From positions 310,001-374,000 of the forward strand of contig NZ_FNTZ01000001.1 of the NCBI RefSeq assembly GCF_900105555.1: a stretch of 64,000 nucleotides of DNA, given 5' to 3'. The notes below the pieces were generated by a model. That model ran no database searches. It had not been told where the DNA came from and worked only from the letters and a program-made list of their open reading frames with translations. A program made the position numbers and the translations under genes. Source of the stretch: Pseudomonas coleopterorum (GTDB lineage: Bacteria; Pseudomonadota; Gammaproteobacteria; Pseudomonadales; Pseudomonadaceae). This document shows positions 25,401-32,839 of the stretch, in pieces. Positions within the stretch are counted from its first letter, which is position 1; each line of letters begins with the position of its first letter.

Positions 25401-25464
25401 GATCGAAGCCGAAATCGTTTCCTCGGTGTTCTTCGATCCGAAGGGCGAGCGGCAGAACATCTAA
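22447..25464 (+). CDS. soxA: Sarcosine oxidase alpha subunit
   Basis: Largest subunit at 1005 residues. The N-terminal ferredoxin-like 2Fe-2S-type fold (residues 10-90) is followed by a NAD-binding pyridine-nucleotide oxidoreductase domain with VLVVGAGPAGLSAALAAA near residue 175, and a C-terminal aminomethyltransferase (GcvT)-like THF-binding domain from about residue 600. The THF domain lets the enzyme channel the sarcosine methyl group to 5,10-methylene-THF, which GlyA and PurU then use. It overlaps soxD by four bases and soxG follows 49 bases downstream. Confidence 0.96.
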   Translation: MSQVNRLSNGGRLDRSKKLTFTFNGTTYVGYEGDTLASALLANGVDVIGRSFKYSRPRGIVAAGAEEPNAVLQIGATEATQIPNVRATQQALYQGLVATSTNGWPNVNTDMMGILGKVGGKLMPPGFYYKTFMYPQSFWMTYEKYIRKAAGLGRSPTEVDPDSYDYMSRTCDVLVVGAGPAGLSAALAAARSGARVILADEQEEFGGSLLDTRESLDGQPAGEWVKAVIAELQGLPDVTLLPRATVNGYHDHNFLTIHQRLTDHLGDRAPMGQVRQRMHRVRAGRVVLATGTHERPLVYGNNDVPGNMLAGAISTYVRRYGVAPGKKLVLSTNNDHAYRVALDWYDAGLKVVAVADARHNPRGALVEEARAKGIRILTSSAVIEARGSKHVTAARVAAIDVRAHKVASPGEWLDCDLIGSSGGYSPVVHLASHLGGKPIWREDILGFVPGEAPQKRVCVGGVNGVYALADAMADGFEGGARAASETGFGIVEGTLPKVLSRVEEPTLALFQVPHDKDTARAPKQFVDLQNDVTAAAIELATREGFESVEHVKRYTALGFGTDQGKLGNVNGLAIAARSLNVTIPEMGTTMFRPNYTPVTFGAVAGRHCGHLFEPVRFTALHAWHVKNGAEFEDVGQWKRPWYFPKRGEDIHSAVARECKAVRDSVGLLDASTLGKIDIQGPDAREFLNRIYTNAWTKLDVGKARYGLMCKEDGMVFDDGVTACLADNHFLMTTTTGGAARVLQWLELYQQTEWPDLKVYFTSVTDHWATLTLSGPNSRKLLGEVTDIDLDKDAFPFMTWKEGQVAGVPARVFRISFTGELSYEVNIQADYAMGVLEKIIEAGKQYNLTPYGTETMHVLRAEKGFIIVGQDTDGSMTPDDLNMGWCVGRTKPFSWIGWRGMNREDTVREERKQLVGLKPIDPNKWLPEGAQLVFDPKQAIPMSMVGHVTSSYASNSLGYSFAMGVVKGGLKRMGERVFSPQADGSVIEAEIVSSVFFDPKGERQNI

Positions 25465-25513
25465 GCCCCGCTTCCAGATAGCCTCAACAGCATTCACTGA
25501 CAGGTGCAGCAAA

Positions 25514-26146
25514 ATGACCACAGTCAACGTATACCAGCAACGTCCCACCTCGGGCGCCAAGGCCGAAGACCCGCTTCACCACGCCGACCTCGCCAGCCTG
25601 GTCGGCAAGGGCCGCCAGGGTGCCGGTGTGACCCTGCGCGAGAAAAAACTGCTGGGTCACCTGACCCTGCGCGGAGACGGCCATGATGCGACCTTCGCCG
25701 GCGCCGTGCACAAGGCCACCGGCCTGGAACTGCCGGGCGCCTTGAGCCTGGTCAGCAACGGCGAGACATCGCTGCAGTGGCTGGGCCCGGACGAGTGGCT
25801 GCTGATCGTCCCCGGTGGCGAGGAGTTGGCCGCCGAGCAGCGGTTGCGCGAGGCATTGGCCGGGCTGCATGTGGCAGTGGTAAACGTCAGCGGCGGCCAG
25901 TCACTGATCGAGCTGAGCGGTCCGAACGTGCGCGACGTGCTGATGAAGTCCACCAGCTACGACGTGCACCCGAGCAATTTCCCGGTGGGCAAGGCGGTGG
26001 GGACAGTGTTCGCCAAGTCCCAACTGGTCATCCGCCGCACGGGCGAGGAAACCTGGGAACTGCTGATCCGCCGCAGCTTCGCCGACTACTGGTGGCTGTG
26101 GTTGCAGGATGCTTCGGCCGAGTATGGGCTGAGCATCCAGGCCTGA
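25514..26146 (+). CDS. soxG: Sarcosine oxidase gamma subunit
   Basis: Fourth subunit of the heterotetrameric enzyme, 210 residues, related to the folate-binding GcvT fold (LQWLGPDEWLLI and VVNVSGGQSLIELSGPNVRDVL are the family blocks). It begins at the ATG at 25514, the order soxB-D-A-G is complete, and purU follows 43 bases later in the same direction. Confidence 0.94.
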   Translation: MTTVNVYQQRPTSGAKAEDPLHHADLASLVGKGRQGAGVTLREKKLLGHLTLRGDGHDATFAGAVHKATGLELPGALSLVSNGETSLQWLGPDEWLLIVPGGEELAAEQRLREALAGLHVAVVNVSGGQSLIELSGPNVRDVLMKSTSYDVHPSNFPVGKAVGTVFAKSQLVIRRTGEETWELLIRRSFADYWWLWLQDASAEYGLSIQA

Positions 26147-26189
26147 CCGCTCATACAGTTGTTTCGACCTCGACACCAAAGGACTACCC

Positions 26190-27047
26190 ATGAGCCGTGC
26201 CCCTGATACCTGGATCCTCACCGCCGATTGCCCAAGCGTATTGGGCACGGTGGACGCGGTCACGCGCTACCTGTTCGAGCAGGGCTGCTATGTCACCGAG
26301 CACCATTCGTTCGACGACCGGCTGTCGTCGCGCTTCTTCATCCGGGTGGAGTTTCGGCAGCCCGACGGTTTCGACGAGGCCGCCTTTCGCGCCGGCCTGG
26401 CCGAACGCGGTGCCAGCTTCGGCATGATCTTCGAGCTGACTGCGCCGCAGTATCGGCCCAAGGTGGTGATCATGGTGTCCAAGGCCGACCACTGCCTCAA
26501 CGATCTGCTCTACCGCCAGCGCATTGGCCAGTTGCCCATGGACGTGGTCGCGGTGATCTCCAACCATCCGGACCTCGAGCCGCTGGCGCGCTGGCACGAC
26601 ATTCCCTACTACCATTTCCCCCTCGACCCCAAGGACAAGCCGTCGCAGGAGCGCAAGGTGTTGCAGGTCATCGAACAGGCCGACGCCGAGCTGGTGATCC
26701 TTGCCCGCTACATGCAGGTGTTGTCACCGGAGCTGTGCCGCCGCCTGGACGGCTGGGCGATCAACATTCACCACTCGTTGCTGCCCGGTTTCAAGGGTGC
26801 CAAACCGTATCACCAGGCTTACAACAAAGGCGTCAAGCTGGTCGGGGCGACCGCGCACTACATCAACAATGACCTGGACGAAGGGCCGATCATCACCCAA
26901 GGTGTAGAAGTGGTCGATCACAGTCACTACCCCGAAGACCTCATCGCCAAGGGGCGCGATATCGAATGCCTGACCCTGGCCCGAGCCATCGGCTACCACA
27001 TCGAGCGCCGCGTGTTCCTCAACGCCAACCGCACGGTGGTGCTGTAG
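26190..27047 (+). CDS. purU: Formyltetrahydrofolate deformylase
   Basis: Hydrolyses 10-formyl-THF to formate and THF, recycling folate loaded with C1 units by sarcosine oxidase. The N-terminal ACT domain (about residues 8-85, LTADCPSVLGTVDAVTRYL) is followed by a formyltransferase-fold domain with INIHHSLLPGFKGAKPYHQA and TAHYINNDLDEGPII. The catalytic Asn/His/Asp triad is visible in the HH and DLDEGP segments. The 285 residues are standard. Its TAG stop (27045-27047) lies inside the first bases of a REP element, so the repeat supplies the stop codon. Confidence 0.95.
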   Translation: MSRAPDTWILTADCPSVLGTVDAVTRYLFEQGCYVTEHHSFDDRLSSRFFIRVEFRQPDGFDEAAFRAGLAERGASFGMIFELTAPQYRPKVVIMVSKADHCLNDLLYRQRIGQLPMDVVAVISNHPDLEPLARWHDIPYYHFPLDPKDKPSQERKVLQVIEQADAELVILARYMQVLSPELCRRLDGWAINIHHSLLPGFKGAKPYHQAYNKGVKLVGATAHYINNDLDEGPIITQGVEVVDHSHYPEDLIAKGRDIECLTLARAIGYHIERRVFLNANRTVVL

Positions 27048-27170
27048 CAGCGGCGCAAGCCGCGTCCGGCCCTGATGTGATGTGTCAGGTGTACCGCGCC
27101 GTCACTGACGCGGCTTGCGCCGCTGCTACAGATGACCGCGCATTCCTGTAGCAGCGGCGCGAGCCGCGTC
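27043..27170. repeat. REP family B cluster, three elements
   Basis: Three copies of a second REP family (core TGTAGCAGCGGCG followed by AGCCGCGTC): direct at 27043-27066, inverted at 27107-27130, direct at 27147-27170. The first two form a REPIN-like inverted pair separated by about 40 bases. The last has G for the A/C variant at the centre (GCGAGCC). The cluster lies between purU and fdhA, and no separate promoter for fdhA was identified in the remaining 77 bases. Confidence 0.88.
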
Positions 27171-27247
27171 AGGGCAGCACACGAATCAACGCATGACCGC
27201 AGCACGCAAAACCCAAGCTCAACAACAATAAACAGCGAGGTGAAAGC

Positions 27248-28447
27248 ATGTCTGGTAATCGTGGAGTGGTGTATCTGGGCTCCGGCAAAGTCGAAGTGCA
27301 GAACATCGATTTTCCCAAAATGCAGGACCCGCGAGGCAAGCGCATCGAACACGGTGTGATCCTGCGCGTGGTCTCGACCAACATCTGCGGCTCCGACCAG
27401 CACATGGTCCGCGGCCGTACCACGGCTCAGGTCGGCCTGGTGCTGGGCCATGAGATCACCGGCGAGGTGATCGAGGCCGGTCGCGACGTCGAGCACCTCA
27501 AGGTCGGTGATCTGGTGTCCGTACCCTTTAACGTCGCCTGTGGTCGTTGCCGCTCCTGCAAGGAGCAGCACACCGGCGTTTGCCTGACCGTCAACCCGGC
27601 GCGTCCGGGCGGCGCCTACGGCTACGTCGATATGGGTGACTGGGTCGGCGGCCAGGCCGAGTTCGTCCTGGTGCCCTATGCCGACTTCAACCTGCTCAAA
27701 CTACCCGACCGCGATGCAGCCATGGAGAAGATCCGCGACCTGACTTGCCTGTCCGACATTCTGCCAACCGGTTACCACGGTGCGGTGACGGCTGGCGTTG
27801 GCCCCGGCAGCACCGTGTACGTCGCCGGCGCCGGGCCGGTCGGGCTGGCCGCCGCGGCCTCTGCGCGTCTGCTGGGCGCAGCCGTGGTCATCGTCGGTGA
27901 CGTCAACCCCACACGCCTGGCGCACGCCAAGGCTCAGGGCTTCGAGATCGCCGACCTGTCCCAGGACACCCCGCTGCACGAGCAGATCGCCGCCTTGCTG
28001 GGCGAGCCGGAAGTGGACTGCGCCGTCGATGCGGTGGGCTTCGAGGCACGCGGTCACGGCCACAGCGGCGCCAAGGCGGAAGCCCCGGCGACCGTGCTCA
28101 ACTCGTTGATGGGCGTTGTGCGCGTGGCCGGCAAGATCGGCATTCCCGGCCTGTACGTGACCGAAGATCCGGGCGCGGTGGATGCAGCGGCGAAGATGGG
28201 CAGCCTGAGCATCCGCTTCGGGCTGGGCTGGGCCAAGTCGCACAGCTTCCACACGGGTCAGACGCCGGTGATGAAATACAACCGGCAACTGATGCAGGCC
28301 ATCATGTGGGACCGCATCAAGATCGCCGACATCGTCGGCGTGGAAGTCATTTCGCTGGACGACGCCCCGCGCGGCTACGGCGAATTCGACGCGGGCGTAC
28401 CGAAGAAATTCGTCATCGACCCGCACAAACTGTTCAGCGCCGCCTGA
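27248..28447 (+). CDS. fdhA: Glutathione-independent formaldehyde dehydrogenase
   Basis: Zinc-dependent medium-chain dehydrogenase that carries tightly bound NAD and oxidises formaldehyde to formate (or dismutates it). The 399 residues start MSGNRGVVYLGSGKVEVQ. The catalytic zinc site uses Cys near residue 47 (NICGSDQH) and GHEITGE. The structural zinc cysteines are in CGRCRSCKEQHTGVC, and the Rossmann motif is VAGAGPVGLAAAASA. An AGCGAGGTGAAAGC sequence precedes the ATG. It ends the one-carbon block, removing formaldehyde released by SoxBDAG. Confidence 0.96.
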   Translation: MSGNRGVVYLGSGKVEVQNIDFPKMQDPRGKRIEHGVILRVVSTNICGSDQHMVRGRTTAQVGLVLGHEITGEVIEAGRDVEHLKVGDLVSVPFNVACGRCRSCKEQHTGVCLTVNPARPGGAYGYVDMGDWVGGQAEFVLVPYADFNLLKLPDRDAAMEKIRDLTCLSDILPTGYHGAVTAGVGPGSTVYVAGAGPVGLAAAASARLLGAAVVIVGDVNPTRLAHAKAQGFEIADLSQDTPLHEQIAALLGEPEVDCAVDAVGFEARGHGHSGAKAEAPATVLNSLMGVVRVAGKIGIPGLYVTEDPGAVDAAAKMGSLSIRFGLGWAKSHSFHTGQTPVMKYNRQLMQAIMWDRIKIADIVGVEVISLDDAPRGYGEFDAGVPKKFVIDPHKLFSAA

Positions 28448-28453
28448 TCACAC

Positions 28454-28483
28454 CCGCTCCCACACTCCCTCTGTGGGAGCGGG
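28454..28483 (+). terminator. REP-derived hairpin after fdhA
   Basis: CCGCTCCCACA (28454-28465) pairs perfectly with TGTGGGAGCGG (28472-28482) across a 7-base loop, six bases after the fdhA stop. A degenerate family-A REP continues to about 28512. It probably ends or protects the glyA-sox-fdhA transcript, although no T run follows. The remaining bases to 28690 contain no recognisable gene. Confidence 0.6.
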
Positions 28484-28690
28484 GCGGGCGGCGAGCCCTC
28501 TGCCCGCGAAAAGTCCACCGCGCAGTCCCTGAACGACCGCGTCGCTGCTTTCGCGGCCACCGACCGCTCCTACCGGGGGAACTCTCCTGCAACTCCCCGC
28601 CATTACACAATTTTCACCCTCAAGGAACATAATGGGACCGAACTGCCGTTTGACGACGGTCCGCCTATCTGTCCCCGAGGTTGCTGCACA

Positions 28691-29266
28691 ATGAACATCA
28701 CTCGCGCCATGGCCCTGGCTTCCCTGATGGCCGTTGCCACCAGTCCGGCCTTCGCTTTCAACCTGAACGACGCGGTCAACGCCGCTGCCACCCTGCAGAA
28801 CGGCAAGCAAGGCAACAACGCTGCCGTGGCTGCCGCACCGGAAGCCGCAGGCCTGCTCAACACCTTGGGCTCGACCCTGAACATCACCCCGACCCAGGCC
28901 ATCGGCGGCACCGGCGCCATGCTGGGTCTGGCCAAGAACCAGCTGAGCACCGCCGACTATGCACAACTGAGCAAGTCCGTGCCCGGCATCGACAAGCTTT
29001 CGGGCAACAACGCCCTGGGTGGCTTGAGCGGTCTGAGCGGTCTGCTCGGCAAGTCCGACCAGAAGAACATCAGCGCCCTGAACAACGCCTTGGGCGACGT
29101 CAAAACCACCAGCGACATGAACAACGCCTTCAGCGCACTGGGCATGAACAGCGGCATGGTCGGCCAGTTCGCGCCAGTGATTCTGCAATATTTGGGGCAA
29201 CAGGGCGTCGGTGGTCCGCTGCTCAAGAGCCTGGGCAGCGTCTGGGGCACCGGGACAGGCAGCTAA
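28691..29266 (+). CDS. Secreted DUF2780-like protein
   Basis: A protein of 191 residues with a clean Sec signal peptide (MNITRAMALASLMAVATSPAFA). The mature part is rich in Asn, Ala, Gly and Leu, and contains two short similar blocks (LGGLSGLSGLLGK and a later LGQQGVGGPLLKSLG). The overall pattern, with LLNTLGSTLNITPTQAIGGTGAMLGLAK, resembles the DUF2780 family of small exported proteins found across Pseudomonas and Vibrio. No catalytic motif is visible and the function is unknown. It stands alone: the next gene is convergent and ends 13 bases away. Confidence 0.75.
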   Translation: MNITRAMALASLMAVATSPAFAFNLNDAVNAAATLQNGKQGNNAAVAAAPEAAGLLNTLGSTLNITPTQAIGGTGAMLGLAKNQLSTADYAQLSKSVPGIDKLSGNNALGGLSGLSGLLGKSDQKNISALNNALGDVKTTSDMNNAFSALGMNSGMVGQFAPVILQYLGQQGVGGPLLKSLGSVWGTGTGS

Positions 29267-29278
29267 GCCTGCGCTGGA

Positions 29279-30169
29279 TCAGCGATCGAGTTCGGCGCGC
29301 AAGGCGTCGATGCGCCGATCCTTTTCGGTCCAGAGCTGGTTGACCCAGTTCTGGACGGTCAAGCGGAAGTCCGGATCATTTTCGTAGTCGCCATCGATCA
29401 GCTCCGCGTCGATGGCCCGCGACTGGATCTCCACGATCACCCGCGGCACATCACCACACAGCAGGTTCCAGAATCCCGGAATGGCCGTGCCCGGATACAC
29501 CACCGTCACGTCCAGCAGACGGTCGAGTTGTGGCCCCATGGCCGCCAGCACGAACGCCACGCCACCGGCCTTGGGCTTGAGCAGGTAGTTGAACGGTGAC
29601 GCCTGCTCATCGCGCTTGGCCGGGCTGAAGCGCGTACCTTCCAGGTAGTTCACCACCGTCACCGGCTGGCGCTTGTACAGCTCGCATGCGGCCCGGGTGA
29701 TCTCCAGATCCTTGCCCTTGAGTTGCGGATGCCTGGCCAGAAACGCCTTGCTGTAGCGCTTCATGAAGGGGTAATCCAGCGCCCACCAGGCCAGGCCCAG
29801 CAGCGGCACCCAGATCAGTTCCTTCTTGAGGAAAAACTTGAAGAACGGTGCCCGCCGGTTCAGCGCTTGAATCAGTGCCGGAATGTCGACCCACGACTGG
29901 TGGTTGCTCACGACCAGATAGGACGTGTCCTGGCGCAGGTCCGCCGCGCCCCGTATGTCCCACTGGGTCGGCACGCACAAAGCGAAGATGAGTTTGTCGA
30001 TCTCGGCCCAGGTTTCAGCGATCCACACCACGGCTGCCGATGCCCAATCACGATAACGCATGGGCAGCACCAGCTTGATCAGGGCGAACACCAGCAGGGG
30101 TCCGATGAACACCAGGGTGTTGAGCAACAGCAGCAGGGCAGTCATACAGCCGGTGAGCAGGCGACGCAT
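29279..30169 (-). CDS. PlsC-type acyltransferase (YihG-like)
   Basis: Inner-membrane lysophospholipid/1-acylglycerol-3-phosphate acyltransferase of the YihG group, 296 residues. The ATG at 30169 begins MRRLLTGCMTALLLLLNTLVF, a hydrophobic anchor; the open frame extends 23 codons further but those residues are not hydrophobic. The HX4D catalytic motif is NHQSWVD near residue 85, and the phosphate-binding block is LEGTRFSP near residue 180. It is convergent with the DUF2780-like gene and divergent from the protease gene at 30342. Confidence 0.88.
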   Translation of the reverse strand: MRRLLTGCMTALLLLLNTLVFIGPLLVFALIKLVLPMRYRDWASAAVVWIAETWAEIDKLIFALCVPTQWDIRGAADLRQDTSYLVVSNHQSWVDIPALIQALNRRAPFFKFFLKKELIWVPLLGLAWWALDYPFMKRYSKAFLARHPQLKGKDLEITRAACELYKRQPVTVVNYLEGTRFSPAKRDEQASPFNYLLKPKAGGVAFVLAAMGPQLDRLLDVTVVYPGTAIPGFWNLLCGDVPRVIVEIQSRAIDAELIDGDYENDPDFRLTVQNWVNQLWTEKDRRIDALRAELDR

Positions 30170-30341
30170 AGAACGACTCGGGGGGTATTCACGGCCGGCA
30201 ATCATAAGCACAAGCGAGTGCCGAGCCAATTCCGGCACGCGGTTTCGTCAACAAATGTTTCACTTTTCATTGGGTATGCTGAGCCCATACCGTTAGCAGC
30301 ACCGATCGCCTTCACCGGCCCTCGCTCAAGGAAAAGCTTCA

Positions 30342-30845
30342 GTGAAATCCGTTCTCGCATTGCTGTCCGTATTGGCGCTGCCGGTCATGGCCGCCGAACC
30401 CACGCTGTATGGTCGCTTTGAATACATCAAACTGCCGGAAATCGGTGGTCAGGTGTTCAAGGCCAAGATGGACACCGGCGCATTGACCGCCTCACTGTCG
30501 GCCAAGGACATCCAGACCTTCACCCGCGACGGCGACGATTGGGTACGTTTCCGCCTGGCCACCAAGGACGCCGACAACAAGGTGTACGAGCACAAGATCT
30601 CGCGTATCAGCAAGATCAAGAACCGCGCCGAGGAAGACGACGACGGCGAGGGCGCCGAAGTCTCGCAGCGCCCCGTGGTGGACCTGGAACTGTGCCTGGG
30701 CGACGTCGAGCGCACCATCGAGGTCAACCTGGTCGACCGCAGCAAGTTCAACTACCCCCTGTTGATCGGCGCCAAAGGCCTGCGCGAGTTCAAGGCCGCG
30801 GTCAACCCCGCCCGCCGTTTCGTCGCCGACAAGCCGGACTGCTGA
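30342..30845 (+). CDS. Exported retropepsin-like aspartic protease (RloA/COG4067 type)
   Basis: A protein of 167 residues with a signal peptide (MKSVLALLSVLALPVMA) and a single retropepsin-like domain. The catalytic motif is KMDTGALTASLSA (Asp near residue 44) and the domain ends with YPLLIGAKGLREFKAAVNPARRF. This family is often labelled ATP-dependent zinc protease, but the DTGA signature indicates an aspartic protease that would act as a dimer in the periplasm. It lacks the RimK/ATP-grasp and transglutaminase-like partners that some homologues have nearby. An AAGGAAAAGC ribosome binding site precedes the ATG. Confidence 0.8.
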   Translation: MKSVLALLSVLALPVMAAEPTLYGRFEYIKLPEIGGQVFKAKMDTGALTASLSAKDIQTFTRDGDDWVRFRLATKDADNKVYEHKISRISKIKNRAEEDDDGEGAEVSQRPVVDLELCLGDVERTIEVNLVDRSKFNYPLLIGAKGLREFKAAVNPARRFVADKPDC

Positions 30846-30984
30846 TTCAGGGTGTGGCGTGCGAGGCACATCCCATAGCCTTTCGCTCGGCATGACGCTG
30901 GTCACCGGTGACAAGGCGTTTGGCTTGGTCGAGGGGCTTGAGGTACAGGACTGGTGCGAGGTCGCGTGAGAACCCCCGCTCGTG
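30846..30984. other. Intergenic region with a 12-bp palindrome
   Basis: Between the protease gene and the convergent GST gene. GTCACCGGTGAC (about 30901-30912) is a perfect palindrome. The rest shows no gene, terminator or known repeat. Confidence 0.3.
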
Positions 30985-31608
30985 TCACGCCGACGGCATA
31001 GTCGAGCGTAGCGACTCGCGCTGACTCACCTCGGCAAACCATCCGGCCAACCCCGGATAACGCTGCCGCCAGGCTGACTCCGGCATGCGAAAATCCACAT
31101 ACCCCAGCGCACAGGCCACGCCGATTGCCGCGATATCGAACGCTGCGCTCAACTCCGCGACCGCCGTGGCTTCCAGATACGCCAGTCCCCGTTCGATCTT
31201 CTCGGCCTGGTTGTCGAGCCACAGCGGCCAGTGCAACTCAGGCGGCCGCAGGGCCTTCTCGTAGCGAATCAGCACGGCCGCGTCGAGCATCGCATCCGCC
31301 AGTGACGCCACCGTCAACCGCCGCCAGCGCGACGCCCCTTCCCGAGGGATCAGCGGGTTGCCCACATGCTGATGATCCAGGTACTCCAGGATCACCCGAC
31401 TGTCATGCAGCGTAGTGCCGTCTTCGAGCACCAATGTCGGAATCTTCCCGGCCGGGTTGTCCTGGTTCACTGACGCATCCGGGCTGACAGGGCTCAACGC
31501 CACCGTCTTCAGGGCGACCCGCTCCAACTGACCGGTCTCATGCAGCAGCACCATGACCTTGCGAGCAAAGGGGGAGGCGGGGTTGTGATAGAGCGTCATG
31601 GCGGGCAT
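30985..31608 (-). CDS. Glutathione S-transferase family protein
   Basis: A soluble protein of 207 residues with an N-terminal thioredoxin-fold GST domain (MTLYHNPASPFARKVMVLLHE), the cis-proline/substrate region KIPTLVLEDG, the glutathione-binding SRVILEYLDH (Asp/Ser pair), and an all-helical C-terminal domain. No known substrate can be inferred. The first ATG at 31608 is kept because AAGGAG lies eight bases upstream; a second ATG at 31599 would also work. Confidence 0.88.
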   Translation of the reverse strand: MPAMTLYHNPASPFARKVMVLLHETGQLERVALKTVALSPVSPDASVNQDNPAGKIPTLVLEDGTTLHDSRVILEYLDHQHVGNPLIPREGASRWRRLTVASLADAMLDAAVLIRYEKALRPPELHWPLWLDNQAEKIERGLAYLEATAVAELSAAFDIAAIGVACALGYVDFRMPESAWRQRYPGLAGWFAEVSQRESLRSTMPSA

Positions 31609-31759
31609 GAGGTGTTCTCCTTGGATAAGGAGTTACCCTGTATCAGCTTGAAGATGGGGTCAAGCCGTCCCAACTTGATTGTGATCCAACGCTCTCGGAC
31701 CTTGAGTGCTTTGGCCAGGAATGCAGGCGCGTAGCCCGAGTTATGCACAGGGCTGACGC

Positions 31760-32293
31760 TCAGCGTTCTGCTATTTCCGCTATGCCTTTGAGCAGACCTT
31801 GCTCCCTTCTCAACAGATGCCAAGGCCCATCGGCAACGATCCTGCCCTGCTGGATAACCAGTACCCGATGGAAACGCGCCAACGCTTCGATATCGTGAGT
31901 GACGCAGATCAATCCTTTTCCTTTGAATGCATCCATCAAGGTGTCCCACGTTGCCATGGCCAGCTCTTGATCGAGCGAAGCGGTTGGCTCGTCGAAGAGA
32001 TTGAAGCGTCCAGGCCTGTTGAGCAGCCGAAGCAGGCTGAGTCGCTTGGCCTGTCCGCCGGAGAGATTGGACGCGGTATCGTTGAGATTCAACTGGCTGA
32101 GCAGTGCCTCCAATGACAACTTCCGCGCTTGCTCCAGCACTTCAGGCCCAGCGGCATGGCCATACATCACGCCCGATTCCAGATCGCCCGGCAGGAATAC
32201 CGGACTTTGCGGGCAGTAGCGCAGGGCGCGCAGCTGTGAGGCGCCGCGGATCCGCTGAACGCCGATGGCATCGATACGAGGTGCAGATAAGTA
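31760..32293 (-). pseudogene. 5'-truncated ABC transporter ATPase remnant
   Basis: The reading frame encodes the C-terminal two thirds of an ABC ATPase: Q-loop (ALRYCPQSPVFLPGD), signature LSGGQAKRL, Walker B RFNLFDEPTASLD, and H-loop CVTHD. The frame is closed by a TGA at 32294-32296 before any Walker A motif, and no GxxGxGKST can be found in any frame just upstream. The longest start-to-stop frame (from a GTG at 32170) would lack both Walker A and the Q-loop. It therefore cannot be a functional ATPase. LSGGQ-to-H-loop spacing is normal, so the decay is a 5' deletion. No permease gene is nearby. Confidence 0.85.
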
Positions 32294-32656
32294 TCACCGA
32301 GTTGAGTCATACACAACGTTTACGCACAGCCCTACGTCCCGAAAAACTGTAGGATTTTTAACAGCGGAATATCAGACGAATTAGCTGCAAAGTAGGACGC
32401 AATCTTCAGTTGTTCAAAGCAGAGCAGTTTCTTCTGTAGGACTCGACAGCGTCGGGTGAGCGGATTTTTTGTGGGAGCGGGCTCTGCCCGCGAAGAGGCC
32501 TATGTTCGCAATACACATCATCAGGCCATACGCCGAATGCACGAAGCGGTCGCCTTCGCTAGGTATCCCTATGATAACTGCGCAAGCTGCTCCACCGATT
32601 GCATCCTGATCCTGGATTACCCAAGCGCAGATGACCCCACCGGTGCACGGCCCAGC
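32294..32656. other. Gene-free stretch with one REP element
   Basis: Noticeably AT-richer than its neighbours between about 32300 and 32450. It holds a small CCTAC...GTAGG dyad (about 32330-32353), a second TGTAGGA near 32435, and a single family-A REP at 32469-32500. No coding region or terminator could be supported. It abuts the truncated ABC gene, and may mark the edge of the deletion that removed its 5' part. Confidence 0.5.
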
Positions 32657-32839
32657 TCAGGCCCTCCTGACCAACCCCCACCCCCCCAGCACCGCTGGAA
32701 TCCCCAACCCCACCCACGCCAGGGCATCCCACCAGCCATCTCCCAGCAGGGCCGCGAACAATCCGGCCGCGCCGATCAGTCCGATCGCCAGCGGAATGCC
32801 GAACACCGGCCAGAACGTCGACTTCTTCCGTTTCGTCAC
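32657..32839 (-). CDS. Small two-helix membrane protein coupled to PepSY gene
   Basis: A 60-residue protein starting at a GTG (32839) that overlaps the PepSY stop (GTGA). The N-terminus is basic (TKRKKSTFW) and two hydrophobic segments follow (VFGIPLAIGLIGAAGLFAALLG and ALAWVGLGIPAVLGGWGLV). The longer open frame beginning at 33019 is the antisense-frame shadow of PepSY and is not credible. Small membrane partners of this kind often follow PepSY-TM proteins; function unknown. Confidence 0.7.
   Translation of the reverse strand: MTKRKKSTFWPVFGIPLAIGLIGAAGLFAALLGDGWWDALAWVGLGIPAVLGGWGLVRRA

Noticed and set aside
27043..27170. Intrinsic terminator or sRNA between purU and fdhA
   Set aside because: The stem is built from REP copies seen elsewhere in the window and has no T tail.
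31596..31759. Possible coding peptide downstream of the ABC remnant on the minus strand
   Set aside because: The frame looks protein-like for about 40 residues but no family was recognised and it has no plausible start of its own. Not annotated.
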